Source: Balneola sp.
Lineage (GTDB): Bacteria; Bacteroidota; Rhodothermia; Balneolales; Balneolaceae
DNA length: 64,000 nucleotides
Direction: 5' to 3'
Assembly: GCA_017643645.1 (NCBI GenBank)
Contig: JAEPNB010000002.1
Coordinates: 1 to 64,000 of the forward strand
Both the position numbers and the translations under genes were made by a program. The first letter of the stretch is position 1. The number at the start of each line of letters is the position of its first letter. The notes under the pieces are model-generated. The model was not told the DNA's origin. It saw nothing but the letters and a program-made list of their open reading frames with translations, and did not search any database. Positions 25,559 through 35,700 of the stretch are shown here, one piece after another.

Positions 25559-28500
25559 GTGTACAAAATTAACTCTCTCATATCATTTCTGGTTCTGCTT
25601 CTGTTAGCAGGGATGGGAGAGGTTCGTGCACAAAACGCGCCAATCGGCGGAACATCTATTAAAAATCAGGTAACGACTAATTATTCTGAAACAGGAGAAC
25701 CAGCTCCGATTGAAATACTTTCAAATGAGGTTAATGTTGTTGTTGATGCTACATTTGATTTTGCTCTCGAAGTTAATAATTCGTTCAGAAGATTCAGAGG
25801 TGAAAAGGTACAGTTTGATCATTTCCTGATTAACCGAGGAAATATAGCTTCTACATTTGATATCAAGATTTATAACTGGGAGCAAGGAGAGTATGATCTT
25901 GAAGATCTGGAATGGTTGAATGGAACTAAATCTAAAATTCAGAATACTGACACTTTATTTCAGACCGTAACATTAAATCCGGGAGAGCGATTTGACTTCA
26001 GATATTCAGGTGCAATTAATGAAGCTGAAGACGACTCTATTACTTCTATCGTCAATGTAGAAGCAATTTCAAGAGAATTTGATGTCAAGTTGTTAAAACG
26101 TGATTCTGTATATGTTTTATCAGGGGCTAGAATTGAGTTAAATAAAAATCAGTCAGGTAGTGAAGAAAAGTTACCGAATGAAAACTATACTTATACAATA
26201 GCAGGAATAAACAAGGGAGATGTTTCAGCATTACCTAGAAGTGGAATTTCGATTGACGGAATAGCTTCGAATAAAATTATTTTGCTTGACTCTATTCCTT
26301 CAAATGTGAGCTTTGTTCAATTTACTGAAACTACAAAGGGACAAGAACTTTATGGGTATGAAGGAAATAACAAGTATGAGTTTACTACATTATTGCCTTC
26401 GGATCCGTCATTAGTTGCTTTTATAGGTATAGCTTTTGATGAACTTGGCTCGGGCGAAGAATTTAGTACAACATTCGAAGTACAGATCAATCCCGGAGCT
26501 AGTGAAAAGGTCCAAAACAGAGCAGAAATAAGCTATAGTGATCCAGAAGAAAACATAATTGTTGATGGAGTGTCGGATAATGTTGTCGCATTCCTGCCTT
26601 CAAACGGTGCTACCATCGACTATTTTACTGATGATACCTTTGGAAAGAAAACAGGTACATCAAGTATAGGCCGTAAACTAAATCTTCAGGCAACTGCGGC
26701 AGCATGTAATGAGTTCAGGTCCAGAGTAGATACAACAGAAATAACATTAAAATCTTTTGAAACCAATGATTCTGAAAAATTCATTGGAATTGAAACAGGC
26801 GCCAATACAAGTTTATTCAGAATACCCGGCGGTGTAGCAACACGAAATGCAGCTGATTTTGATGTTGTGATAGGTAATAGAATTCTGGAAACTGTTGAAG
26901 ATGATGTTATTCTTGCTGTATTGAATTGCAACGGAATCAACAATACCGGAGGTGGTGGAGAAGGCGCAAGAATCGAAACATCCGTAGTAGTAGATCCTTA
27001 TGGAATTGTATTTGACAGTGAAACTAATCAACCGATTAGAAATGCAAAAGTTACAGTAATTGATGTTACAGGTGCTAATAACGGTGGAGACGCAGGTGGA
27101 AGAGCAAAGGTTTTTGAAACAGACGGAACTACTCCTGCTCCAAGTGAATATATTACTGGTCCTGATGGAAGATTTGCTTTCAGGTACCTTGAAACAGGAA
27201 CTTATAAAGTTGAGGTAGAAACACCGGAAGGTTATACTTTCTCATCTGAAGTACCATTGGGTCTTCTGCCAACAGGCCGTAAAGTAGATACATTAGCATC
27301 TTATGGTAAGGATTGGGCTTTCAGCGATGTACCTCAAGGTACTAATTTTGATATTCCTTTAGATCCACAAGCAAGGGGAGTTTTATTCACTAACAAAACG
27401 GTAGACCGACCAACTGCTGAAATTGGTGATTATATCAATTACACAATTACCATTAAGAGTGAAGCAATTAATACGGTTAGAAATCTATTTATTGATGACT
27501 TGCTTCCTTTTGGTTTTGAATATCAGTTAGGATCCACAAAACTGGATGGCGTAAAGCTTCAGGACCCCGAAGGTGATAAAGGTCCGAGTTTAAAATTTGA
27601 TGTGGGCGATATTGAATCCGGAACAACCAAAGAATTAACATACAGGGTATTTGTAGGTCCCGGATCAGAAAAAGGGAAAGGAATTAATGTTGCTGTAGCC
27701 AAAAGTGATGAAGTAGTAGTAAAAAGCAGTAATGAAGCGAAAGTAAAAGTAGAAGTTCGTGGCGGTCTGTTTAATGACAATGCGTATGTAATTGGTAAAG
27801 TTTTTCAAGACTGTAACGAAAACGATATGCAGGATCAGGGCGAAGTTGGAGTACCTGGAGTTCGACTATACATGGAGAATGGTACTTACGTAGTTACTGA
27901 TAGTGAGGGTAAATATACATTCTATGCAGTAACTCCAAATAAGCACGTTCTTAAAGTTGATAATTATTCATTGCCTGAAGGAAGTAAGCTATCTGTTCTG
28001 GATAACCGTCACGCTAACGATCCTTCAAGTAGATTTGTGGATGTTAAAAAGGGACAACTTCACAGAGCTGATTTCGCAATTTGTGAATGTACTCCGGGGG
28101 TAAATGAAGAAATTAATGCCAGAAGAGATTTACTTTCTAAAACATCAAAAGATGCACTGAGTGGCTCTTTAAAAAGAAGCTTTACATTAAATGAGAGTAG
28201 CGCTCAATCAGGAAGAGGTCAGTTTGAAAATGCAAGTGGTACTGTAGATGGAAAAGCATCAGTATCAAGAAAAGCGGCTACAAGTCCTGATGGAAAATTA
28301 ACTAAAGAAGCTAATGAAGAGGAATTAGTACAATCTCAGGGCAAATTACTTGAAGAAGCGTTAATGGAAGCAGAAGACGGGTTAGGGTTTTTGAATCTTT
28401 CAAATAATGATACGCTTGCAGTTAACAATTATACGATTTGGGCTAAGGGAAAATCAGGAGCAAAGTTCTTACTTACGCTAAATGGAAATTTAATTGATGA

Positions 28501-31500
28501 TGAGAAAGTTGGACAATCTTCCATTTCACCAACTAATAATTTACAAGGTTGGGAGTATGTAAGTATTGACTTTAAAGCAGGTAAGAATGTACTGGTATTA
28601 GAAGAGATTGACCCGTTTGGTAACATAAGAGGAAGAGAAGAAATACAGGTTTTTGCTCCGGGTAAAGCGAGCCTACTTAAAGTAACTGCACCTAGAAATT
28701 ATGTTTCAGCAGACGGAGTATCCTCTGCTTTAATCAGGGTAGAAATACTTGATGAAAATGATATTAAAGTAGGAGATCGTGTATTAGTAACTTTGGATAC
28801 CGAATTCGGAAACTGGAAAGTTCAAGACAACAACAAAAATGAACCAGGAACTCAAACCTTTATAGAAAATGGTGTTTCTGAATTTGAACTTACTTCTACT
28901 TCACAGCCAAAGACTACTTTAGTTCGTGCTAATCTTGGTATTATAAAAGGGGAAGTAAAAGTTGAATTTCTACCTGACCTAAGGCCTTTAATTGCTGCAG
29001 GTATAATTGAAGGTACACTTAGATTCAATCAGCAGGTAAACATAAGCTCTGAAAAAGAAGCTGATGGTTTTGAAAGAGAACTGAAGCAACTTTCATACGA
29101 TTTCCAAAACTTTACAGGGGATGCAAGACTTGCTTTCTTTATTAAAGGTAAAATTAGTGGAAGAGCATTACTTACAGCCGGATTTGATTCTGAAAAATCA
29201 AAAGAAGACCGATTATTCAGAGATATCAGACCTGATGAGTTTTACCCGGTATATGGAGAATCATCTATTAAAGGTTTTGACGCACAGTCATCCAGCCGAC
29301 TTTACGTACGCGTTGACAGAGGCAAAACTTATGCATTATATGGTGACTTCATTACTCAGCAAAGAGATCAAAATGTGCAATTAGGCTCATACAGCAGAGC
29401 ACAAACCGGTTTGAAAGCAAACTTTGAAGAAGGTAAAATCAAAGCTCAGGCATTTGGTGTAAATGCATTCTCAAGCAGAAAAGTAAGGGAATTCCAGGGA
29501 CAAGGAATCTCAAGATATGATCTTCCGGACAGAGACATTGTAGATAACAGCGAGATCATAGAGATAGTTACTTATGACAGAGAACAACCGGAAGTTATTT
29601 TAAGTGTAGAATCATTGACGCGATTCCGTGACTACGTTATCGATCCGTTTTCAGGAGTTATTACATTCAAAAATCCTGTATCAAGTGTGGATGTTGATTT
29701 CAATCCGGTATTCATCAGAGCTACTTATGAAGTTACAAATAACCAGGACAGATATTTGATTGGTGGTGTAAAAGCTGAAACGGAGCTTAGAGAAGGTATC
29801 AAGATAGGTGCAAATGCAGTTCAGGATAACAATCCTGAAAATAATTTCAGGTTACTTTCAGGTAACATTTCTGCTGAATTGGGTAAAGGAACAAAAGTAG
29901 TTGGTGAATTTGCTAATACCAATAGTGATAATAACGGAAATGGTAGTGCAGCTAGAGTTCAGGTAAATCATAAAGGTTCAAAACTGGATGTATTTGCTCA
30001 ACTAGGTAAATCAAATGAAGACTTCAGCAATGAAGGTTCCAGCCTGGGACAGGGTAGAACTGAAGCGAGAGCAAGAACACGTTATAAGCTAAACAGCTCA
30101 ACTTCATTAAAGAATGAGCTTTTATTTACTAGAAATGATACAACAAGCGATCGTACTTTTGGTGGATTGATCTCAGCCGAAAAAACATTTGGTAACAATA
30201 TCAACGCTGAGCTAGGCTTGAGATATTCTGAGAATTATAAATCAGCTCTGGATTCTACTACTTATAACACAAATATCAGAGGTAAGGTTAAAGCTGATAT
30301 TCCATTTATTTCAGGTGCTTCTGCATTCGGTGAAGTTGAACAAGATTTGGACGAAGCAGACAAGCGTTTAATTGCGGTAGGTGCTGATTACCGTCTTAGA
30401 AAGCTTGCAAAACTTTATGCCCGTCATGAGTTTATTTCAAGCGCTGCAGGTATAAATACACTAAGCGGTTCGCAACAGAAAAATAATACAGTAGTTGGTA
30501 TTGATGCTAATTACATGAAGAACGGTAAAGTGTACAGTGAATACAGAGTTAACGATTCTTTTGACGGAAGAAGCGGTCAAGCTGCCATTGGTTTAAGAAA
30601 TCAATTCCAATTAGCACAAGGGCTTGGTTTAAATTTCGGTTTTGAAAGAGTATTTACTCTTGAAGGACAGGCTGTTAATGACGGAACTGCGATTACATCC
30701 GCTGTGGATTATACAGGCAGTACAAACTGGAAAGCTACCGCAAGAGCTGAAGCGAGATTTACATCTACTGATAATTTGTATTTGAACAGCCTGGGTTATG
30801 GATTGAAGTTAAATACAGACTGGACGCTTTTAACAAAGAATATCATTTCATTGAATACCAGAGATGGAGTATCAGGTTTAAGTAAATTACAGGAGCGTTT
30901 ACAAATTGGAGCGGCATACCGAAGTACCTCAACAAACAAATTTGACGCTCTATTCCGTTATGAATTCAAACATGAGATTGACAAGAATGTTGATGAGGAT
31001 TTTTTCAGAACTGCACATGTTCTTTCTTCTCATGGGAATTTCCATCCTACCACAGATCTGACATTTTCCGGTAGACTAGCGGCTAAATACTCTTTAGAAT
31101 CTGACAGCCAGTTAAGAACCTCAACCTTCCTGGAGTTAGTTTCAGGTAGAGTAATTTATGATATTGATGAAAAGTGGGACGCAGGAATCAATGCCAGTAT
31201 ACTTGCAAATAGTGACTTTACAACCAAGGATTACGGGTTAGGTGTTGAGGCTGGCTTTTTAGTGGCAACAAATCTTCGTTTAGCTGCCGGGTTCAATTTC
31301 TTTGGATATGATGATCAGGACCTTCTTGCCAACAACTACACGCAAAGAGGTGCTTATTTAGGATTCAGTTACAAGTTCGATGAACGTTTATTTGATAACC
31401 TGATTCCTGACAGAGCTAAAAAGACTCCGATTATTGATCCGAATAATTACCTGACTTGTGAAGAAGAATGCATAGCTGTTGATACAACTCCTGTTGAGAT

Positions 31501-32743
31501 TATTCCATTTACTCCAGAAGCTATTCCTCATGACTTGACAGTAAATCCAATTGCTGCCAGAAGTATTGCCTTCGGAGAGCTTGAAACTCTGACAGTGCTT
31601 CCAAAGCATATCCATTTCAACAACAATAGTACTTATATCAATCAGCCGGCTGCTCATATGCTGGATAAGGTTGCTAAGTTCTTAATTGAACGCGATGATG
31701 ATTACTTCATCAAAGTAACAGGTCACACGGATAGTAAGAGTTCTCAATCTTACAACCTGGCGTTATCAGAAAGAAGAGCTAAAGCTGTGCGTGCTTACAT
31801 GGTTGCTGCAGGAGTGGATGCTGATAAATTACAGTTCGAAGGATTAAGCTTCAGCAAAAACGCAGCTCCTGAGAAAGATCGTGTTGATATGGCCAGAAAC
31901 AGACGTGTAGAACTTGAGCTTAGCGTGGAAAACAGAAACATCAGATTTATTTCACAGGTTGAAGATCTTCAGGTTAACCCAAGAATCAGAGGTATAAGAA
32001 GTTGGGATTATGTATTCATTGCTGAGCACAATGCGGTTCCGAGTGGCTTAAATATGGGAAGTTCTGCATCTCTGAATGTTGTTCATGACTATCTTGTAAA
32101 ACGTATTGCATTACCAATGAAAGAGTATGAAAGTTTAACTTTACAAGTAAACGCTCCTTCACTGGAAATCGGAAACAGAGTTAAGGCTATTCTGTATGGA
32201 GAAGGAGTGGCTCAGGATCGTATAATTGTATCTCAAGTTTCCGGATCTGAAGTTGAATTTGATTACTCTGATGATTCATTCTTAAGAATTTATGATCAAA
32301 AAGACGATATCAACCTCGTAAGCAACAGTCTTGCTCTTAGAATGATGGAGAATCTGATGAATATTTTAAGACAAAGAGAAGACTTGTTATTAATCAGAGA
32401 CTACTCTCAAAGCTATACAGTTCCAAATATGGTAACATTTGCTGGTAACAGTACTCAATTGAGTAATGAAGTTCAGGCTATACTTTCAAGAATAGGTTCT
32501 TACCTGAAAAGTTCAGTCTCAGTCAGAATTGCTCTTTCAGGTCAAGGAAGTCAAACTTCTAATGCGAGATTGAAATCAATGAAAGACTACTTAGTGGATT
32601 GGGGTATTGACGCAAACAGAATTGAAATCAGTAATGAATCAACAGCTACAGATAATCAGGTGAATATCAAATATCTGAATGCAGATTCAATCAACCTTTT
32701 AGAATTAGACCTTATCAATGACGGTAAAGGTGGAGGTAAATAA
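25559..32743 (+). CDS. Giant outer-membrane protein: DUF11/SdrD-like modules, invasin-like Ig, predicted beta barrel, OmpA domains
   Basis: 2394 residues, GTG start; the signal peptide begins directly (INSLISFLVLLLLAGMGEVRAQ). In order: an N-terminal module as in the upstream protein (IKNQVTTNYSETGE); DUF11-like domains to about 345; a domain at about 355-470; an SdrD-B-like domain (VFDSETNQPIRNAKVTVID, about 482-600); DUF11 (VDRPTAEIGDYINYTITI); a second SdrD-B (IGKVFQDCNENDMQDQGE, about 742); a Big_1/invasin-like Ig domain (SADGVSSALIRVEILDEND, about 1035-1130); a long stretch of alternating strands, about 1150-1960, read as a beta barrel; and an OmpA peptidoglycan-binding domain (about 2013-2122, TGHTDSK to NRRVELEL). 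Two degenerate OmpA-like repeats fill 2130-2394. It would tie the surface proteins to the outer membrane and the wall. Confidence 0.82.
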   Translation: MYKINSLISFLVLLLLAGMGEVRAQNAPIGGTSIKNQVTTNYSETGEPAPIEILSNEVNVVVDATFDFALEVNNSFRRFRGEKVQFDHFLINRGNIASTFDIKIYNWEQGEYDLEDLEWLNGTKSKIQNTDTLFQTVTLNPGERFDFRYSGAINEAEDDSITSIVNVEAISREFDVKLLKRDSVYVLSGARIELNKNQSGSEEKLPNENYTYTIAGINKGDVSALPRSGISIDGIASNKIILLDSIPSNVSFVQFTETTKGQELYGYEGNNKYEFTTLLPSDPSLVAFIGIAFDELGSGEEFSTTFEVQINPGASEKVQNRAEISYSDPEENIIVDGVSDNVVAFLPSNGATIDYFTDDTFGKKTGTSSIGRKLNLQATAAACNEFRSRVDTTEITLKSFETNDSEKFIGIETGANTSLFRIPGGVATRNAADFDVVIGNRILETVEDDVILAVLNCNGINNTGGGGEGARIETSVVVDPYGIVFDSETNQPIRNAKVTVIDVTGANNGGDAGGRAKVFETDGTTPAPSEYITGPDGRFAFRYLETGTYKVEVETPEGYTFSSEVPLGLLPTGRKVDTLASYGKDWAFSDVPQGTNFDIPLDPQARGVLFTNKTVDRPTAEIGDYINYTITIKSEAINTVRNLFIDDLLPFGFEYQLGSTKLDGVKLQDPEGDKGPSLKFDVGDIESGTTKELTYRVFVGPGSEKGKGINVAVAKSDEVVVKSSNEAKVKVEVRGGLFNDNAYVIGKVFQDCNENDMQDQGEVGVPGVRLYMENGTYVVTDSEGKYTFYAVTPNKHVLKVDNYSLPEGSKLSVLDNRHANDPSSRFVDVKKGQLHRADFAICECTPGVNEEINARRDLLSKTSKDALSGSLKRSFTLNESSAQSGRGQFENASGTVDGKASVSRKAATSPDGKLTKEANEEELVQSQGKLLEEALMEAEDGLGFLNLSNNDTLAVNNYTIWAKGKSGAKFLLTLNGNLIDDEKVGQSSISPTNNLQGWEYVSIDFKAGKNVLVLEEIDPFGNIRGREEIQVFAPGKASLLKVTAPRNYVSADGVSSALIRVEILDENDIKVGDRVLVTLDTEFGNWKVQDNNKNEPGTQTFIENGVSEFELTSTSQPKTTLVRANLGIIKGEVKVEFLPDLRPLIAAGIIEGTLRFNQQVNISSEKEADGFERELKQLSYDFQNFTGDARLAFFIKGKISGRALLTAGFDSEKSKEDRLFRDIRPDEFYPVYGESSIKGFDAQSSSRLYVRVDRGKTYALYGDFITQQRDQNVQLGSYSRAQTGLKANFEEGKIKAQAFGVNAFSSRKVREFQGQGISRYDLPDRDIVDNSEIIEIVTYDREQPEVILSVESLTRFRDYVIDPFSGVITFKNPVSSVDVDFNPVFIRATYEVTNNQDRYLIGGVKAETELREGIKIGANAVQDNNPENNFRLLSGNISAELGKGTKVVGEFANTNSDNNGNGSAARVQVNHKGSKLDVFAQLGKSNEDFSNEGSSLGQGRTEARARTRYKLNSSTSLKNELLFTRNDTTSDRTFGGLISAEKTFGNNINAELGLRYSENYKSALDSTTYNTNIRGKVKADIPFISGASAFGEVEQDLDEADKRLIAVGADYRLRKLAKLYARHEFISSAAGINTLSGSQQKNNTVVGIDANYMKNGKVYSEYRVNDSFDGRSGQAAIGLRNQFQLAQGLGLNFGFERVFTLEGQAVNDGTAITSAVDYTGSTNWKATARAEARFTSTDNLYLNSLGYGLKLNTDWTLLTKNIISLNTRDGVSGLSKLQERLQIGAAYRSTSTNKFDALFRYEFKHEIDKNVDEDFFRTAHVLSSHGNFHPTTDLTFSGRLAAKYSLESDSQLRTSTFLELVSGRVIYDIDEKWDAGINASILANSDFTTKDYGLGVEAGFLVATNLRLAAGFNFFGYDDQDLLANNYTQRGAYLGFSYKFDERLFDNLIPDRAKKTPIIDPNNYLTCEEECIAVDTTPVEIIPFTPEAIPHDLTVNPIAARSIAFGELETLTVLPKHIHFNNNSTYINQPAAHMLDKVAKFLIERDDDYFIKVTGHTDSKSSQSYNLALSERRAKAVRAYMVAAGVDADKLQFEGLSFSKNAAPEKDRVDMARNRRVELELSVENRNIRFISQVEDLQVNPRIRGIRSWDYVFIAEHNAVPSGLNMGSSASLNVVHDYLVKRIALPMKEYESLTLQVNAPSLEIGNRVKAILYGEGVAQDRIIVSQVSGSEVEFDYSDDSFLRIYDQKDDINLVSNSLALRMMENLMNILRQREDLLLIRDYSQSYTVPNMVTFAGNSTQLSNEVQAILSRIGSYLKSSVSVRIALSGQGSQTSNARLKSMKDYLVDWGIDANRIEISNESTATDNQVNIKYLNADSINLLELDLINDGKGGGK

Positions 32744-35700
32744 TTGAGTATTAAGAAAATTACATATCAATTAAGAATAGCCGGGCTTTTGCTGGCTGGG
32801 TTTTTCTTCTTTCTTCCAACTGAGAATGCTACAGCTCAGGTAGTTGTAAATGAAACCACTCTGGTGTCTGATTCCTACACAGTAATAGCAGATGGACAGG
32901 TTACCATCACAATTAAAGGTGGTGATGGAGGAAATGGTTCCAACACTATTGGTGGAGAAGGAGCCACTGCCGTTGCTACTTTTGCAGTAAATGCAGGAGA
33001 TGTAATTCGTTATGTAGTTGGAGAAGCCGGAGTTACTCATGGAGGTTCCAGTGCAGGTGGTGGTGGTAGTACAGGTGTTTATATAAATGATGTATTGGTA
33101 ATGGTTGCCGGTGCCGGCGGTGGTGGAGATAATTCTAACGGTGCTTTAGGTTTAGGCGGAAATAGTATTACTGCAGGTGATGCAGGAACAGGAACCGGAC
33201 CGGGTGCAGCGGGTACCAATGGAAATGGAGGAGGCACAACTACAAATACTGCGGCTGCAGGTGGTGGTGGTGGTGTGTTTTCTGCTGGTGGTTCGTCTGA
33301 TGCAGGAGGTGGTGCCCGGGCAGATGCTACTACAACAGATACAGCACAGCTTCTGGATATTGCAAATGGAGGAACTGGTAACGGTACAGGTTCAGCAGGT
33401 GGTCGTGGATTTACAGGTGGAGGTGGCGCAGATTCTAATTATAGCGGTGGTGGAGCCGGTTATTCCGGTGGTGGTGGTGCAGGAGCTAATGGTGGAGCAG
33501 GAGGTGGAGGCTCATTCATAGCTGCTTCGGCTACATCAAGTAGTTTTACAGCAGGAGGCGACGGAACTGGAAATGAGAATAACGGTTCTATAGTTATCAA
33601 TTATGCCAATAACCCTCCTGGGCTAGAATCTAGTTCTATAAGTGGTACTACTTTAACGCTTGACTATGATGAAACCCTGGATGCTTCGTCCACTCCTGCA
33701 ATAGGTGATTTTGATGTAAGGGTTAATGGTTCATCTATCACGGTAACAAATGTTTCTATTAATAATGATATAGTTACTTTAACTGTTTCGCCGGGTGTAG
33801 ATTTGAGTGATAATGTAACAATGGATTATACAGCCGGTATAAATCCAATTCAGGATCAGCAGGGAACACAATCAGCAAATCTTTCTAATCGAACGGTTAC
33901 AAATAACACTCCGGATAATACACCACCGGGAATTCCACAGAATGTATCTGCTAATGGAATAGCAGGTGGTGCGATTAGAATTAACTTTGATGATGTAGAT
34001 GAATCCACCGGAAGTGGTGTCGCTACATATTCCATTAAAAGAGCTACAAGTTCTGGTGGACCTTATTCTCAGGTTGGTACAGTAAGTGATAATGAAAGTA
34101 TAAGCTATACATTTACTGATAATACACCTGTAAATGGAACCACTTACTATTATGTAGTTAGTGCAATTGATGGTTCATCTAATGAAAGTGCAAATTCTGC
34201 GGTAGTATTTGCAACTGCTGATGGGGTTTCGCCTCAACTGGATTCTGTTATAGTAAATGGAGAAACACTGACTCTTTATTATGATGAACCTATTGATATT
34301 TCTTCTGCTCCTGCAAACTCAGATTACTCAGTTACAGTAAATACCTTTAATAATAATCCTGTAAGTAGTTTAACAATTTCAGGAAATCAGGTTATACTTA
34401 CATTAACGAATGTGGTTCAACCTACTGACAATGTTGAACTGGATTACACTCCGGGTATTAATAAGATTCGGGATAATGTTGGGAACTTAGCATCCTCATT
34501 AAATAATGAATCAGTTACGAACCAAACTACCGGCTATACTCCAACACCGCCACTGGGTGTAAGTGCTTTAGCTGTTGCCAATGGTGCTATTGAAGTTTCC
34601 TTCCTGGATGTAGGAACCGGAGGGCAAATAGGGAGTTACTCCATCAGAAGATCCACTACTCCGGGCGGTCCATATTCACAAGTTGGAGTTGTTGTGGATA
34701 ATGAAAGTTCTGGTTACACCTTCACAGACAACACTTCTCTTAATGGCAATACATACTACTATGTTGTAGCATCACAGGATGGGAGTTTAAATGCAAGTAA
34801 TAACTCTGTTGAAGTTTCCGCTATTTCAGATAATGTTGCACCCGTTTATGAAACAAGTCTGGTAGGTGGAAGTTCTCTCTTGCTTGATTATGATGAGATT
34901 CTGGATGCGGGTTCAGTGCCGGCAACAACTGACTTTGAAGTTAGAGTGAATGGTTCACCGGTAAGCATTTCAAGTATCTCAATAACAAATGTGAGAGTTA
35001 ATATTGAATTAACCAATGCTATTCAACAAGGCGATAATGTAACTTTCGATTACACTCCGGGAACGAATAGAATTCGAGATATTGCCACAAATGAAGCGGC
35101 AGCTTTCACCGGAACAAATGCAATTAATTACACTTCAACCAATATTCCTTTTGGTCCCGATCCTTGTCCGATCATTAATGGAAACGATGCTAGTTGGGCA
35201 TGTTTTGACGGAACGAACAATTCTACTACGATTTCAGCCAAAGTAGGAAATGTTGAAATTGCCACAGTTAACGCTCAAGGGGGAACTCAAACCACATTTT
35301 CGCCAAACGCACTTCAGGAATGGTCTAGTGGTGCATTTTCAGGAGATCAGTTCAACGGCCCTCAGGTTAATGCAAGTGGTAACACCGGTAATGCAACCTC
35401 TTTTGATATTAACATAGCAGATGGAATTCCTTCTGACGCATTTATACTGAGCTTAAATAAATTAAGACCCAACTCAGGCAATACTTCTTATATACTTGAA
35501 GCTTTTGACGGAACCAACACTAAAGTTGCACTTAATGGTTGGGTAACCGGCCAGGGTGTGGATGGTGGGGTTTGTACAAACTCAGTTAATCTGAATTATA
35601 CCAATGCCAACACAACCATTGAATTTCAACCTGTAGTTTCGGGGAATCCATCCTGTACTTCATCTTCAAATGCTATTTGGTTCAGAGTAAATACTCCGGG

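Noticed and set aside
33177-33521. Open frame inside the glycine-rich part of the 3260-residue giant
   Set aside because: It is a low-complexity Gln/Val-rich product of a shifted reading of GGN-rich codons; the main frame is continuous and has clear domains.
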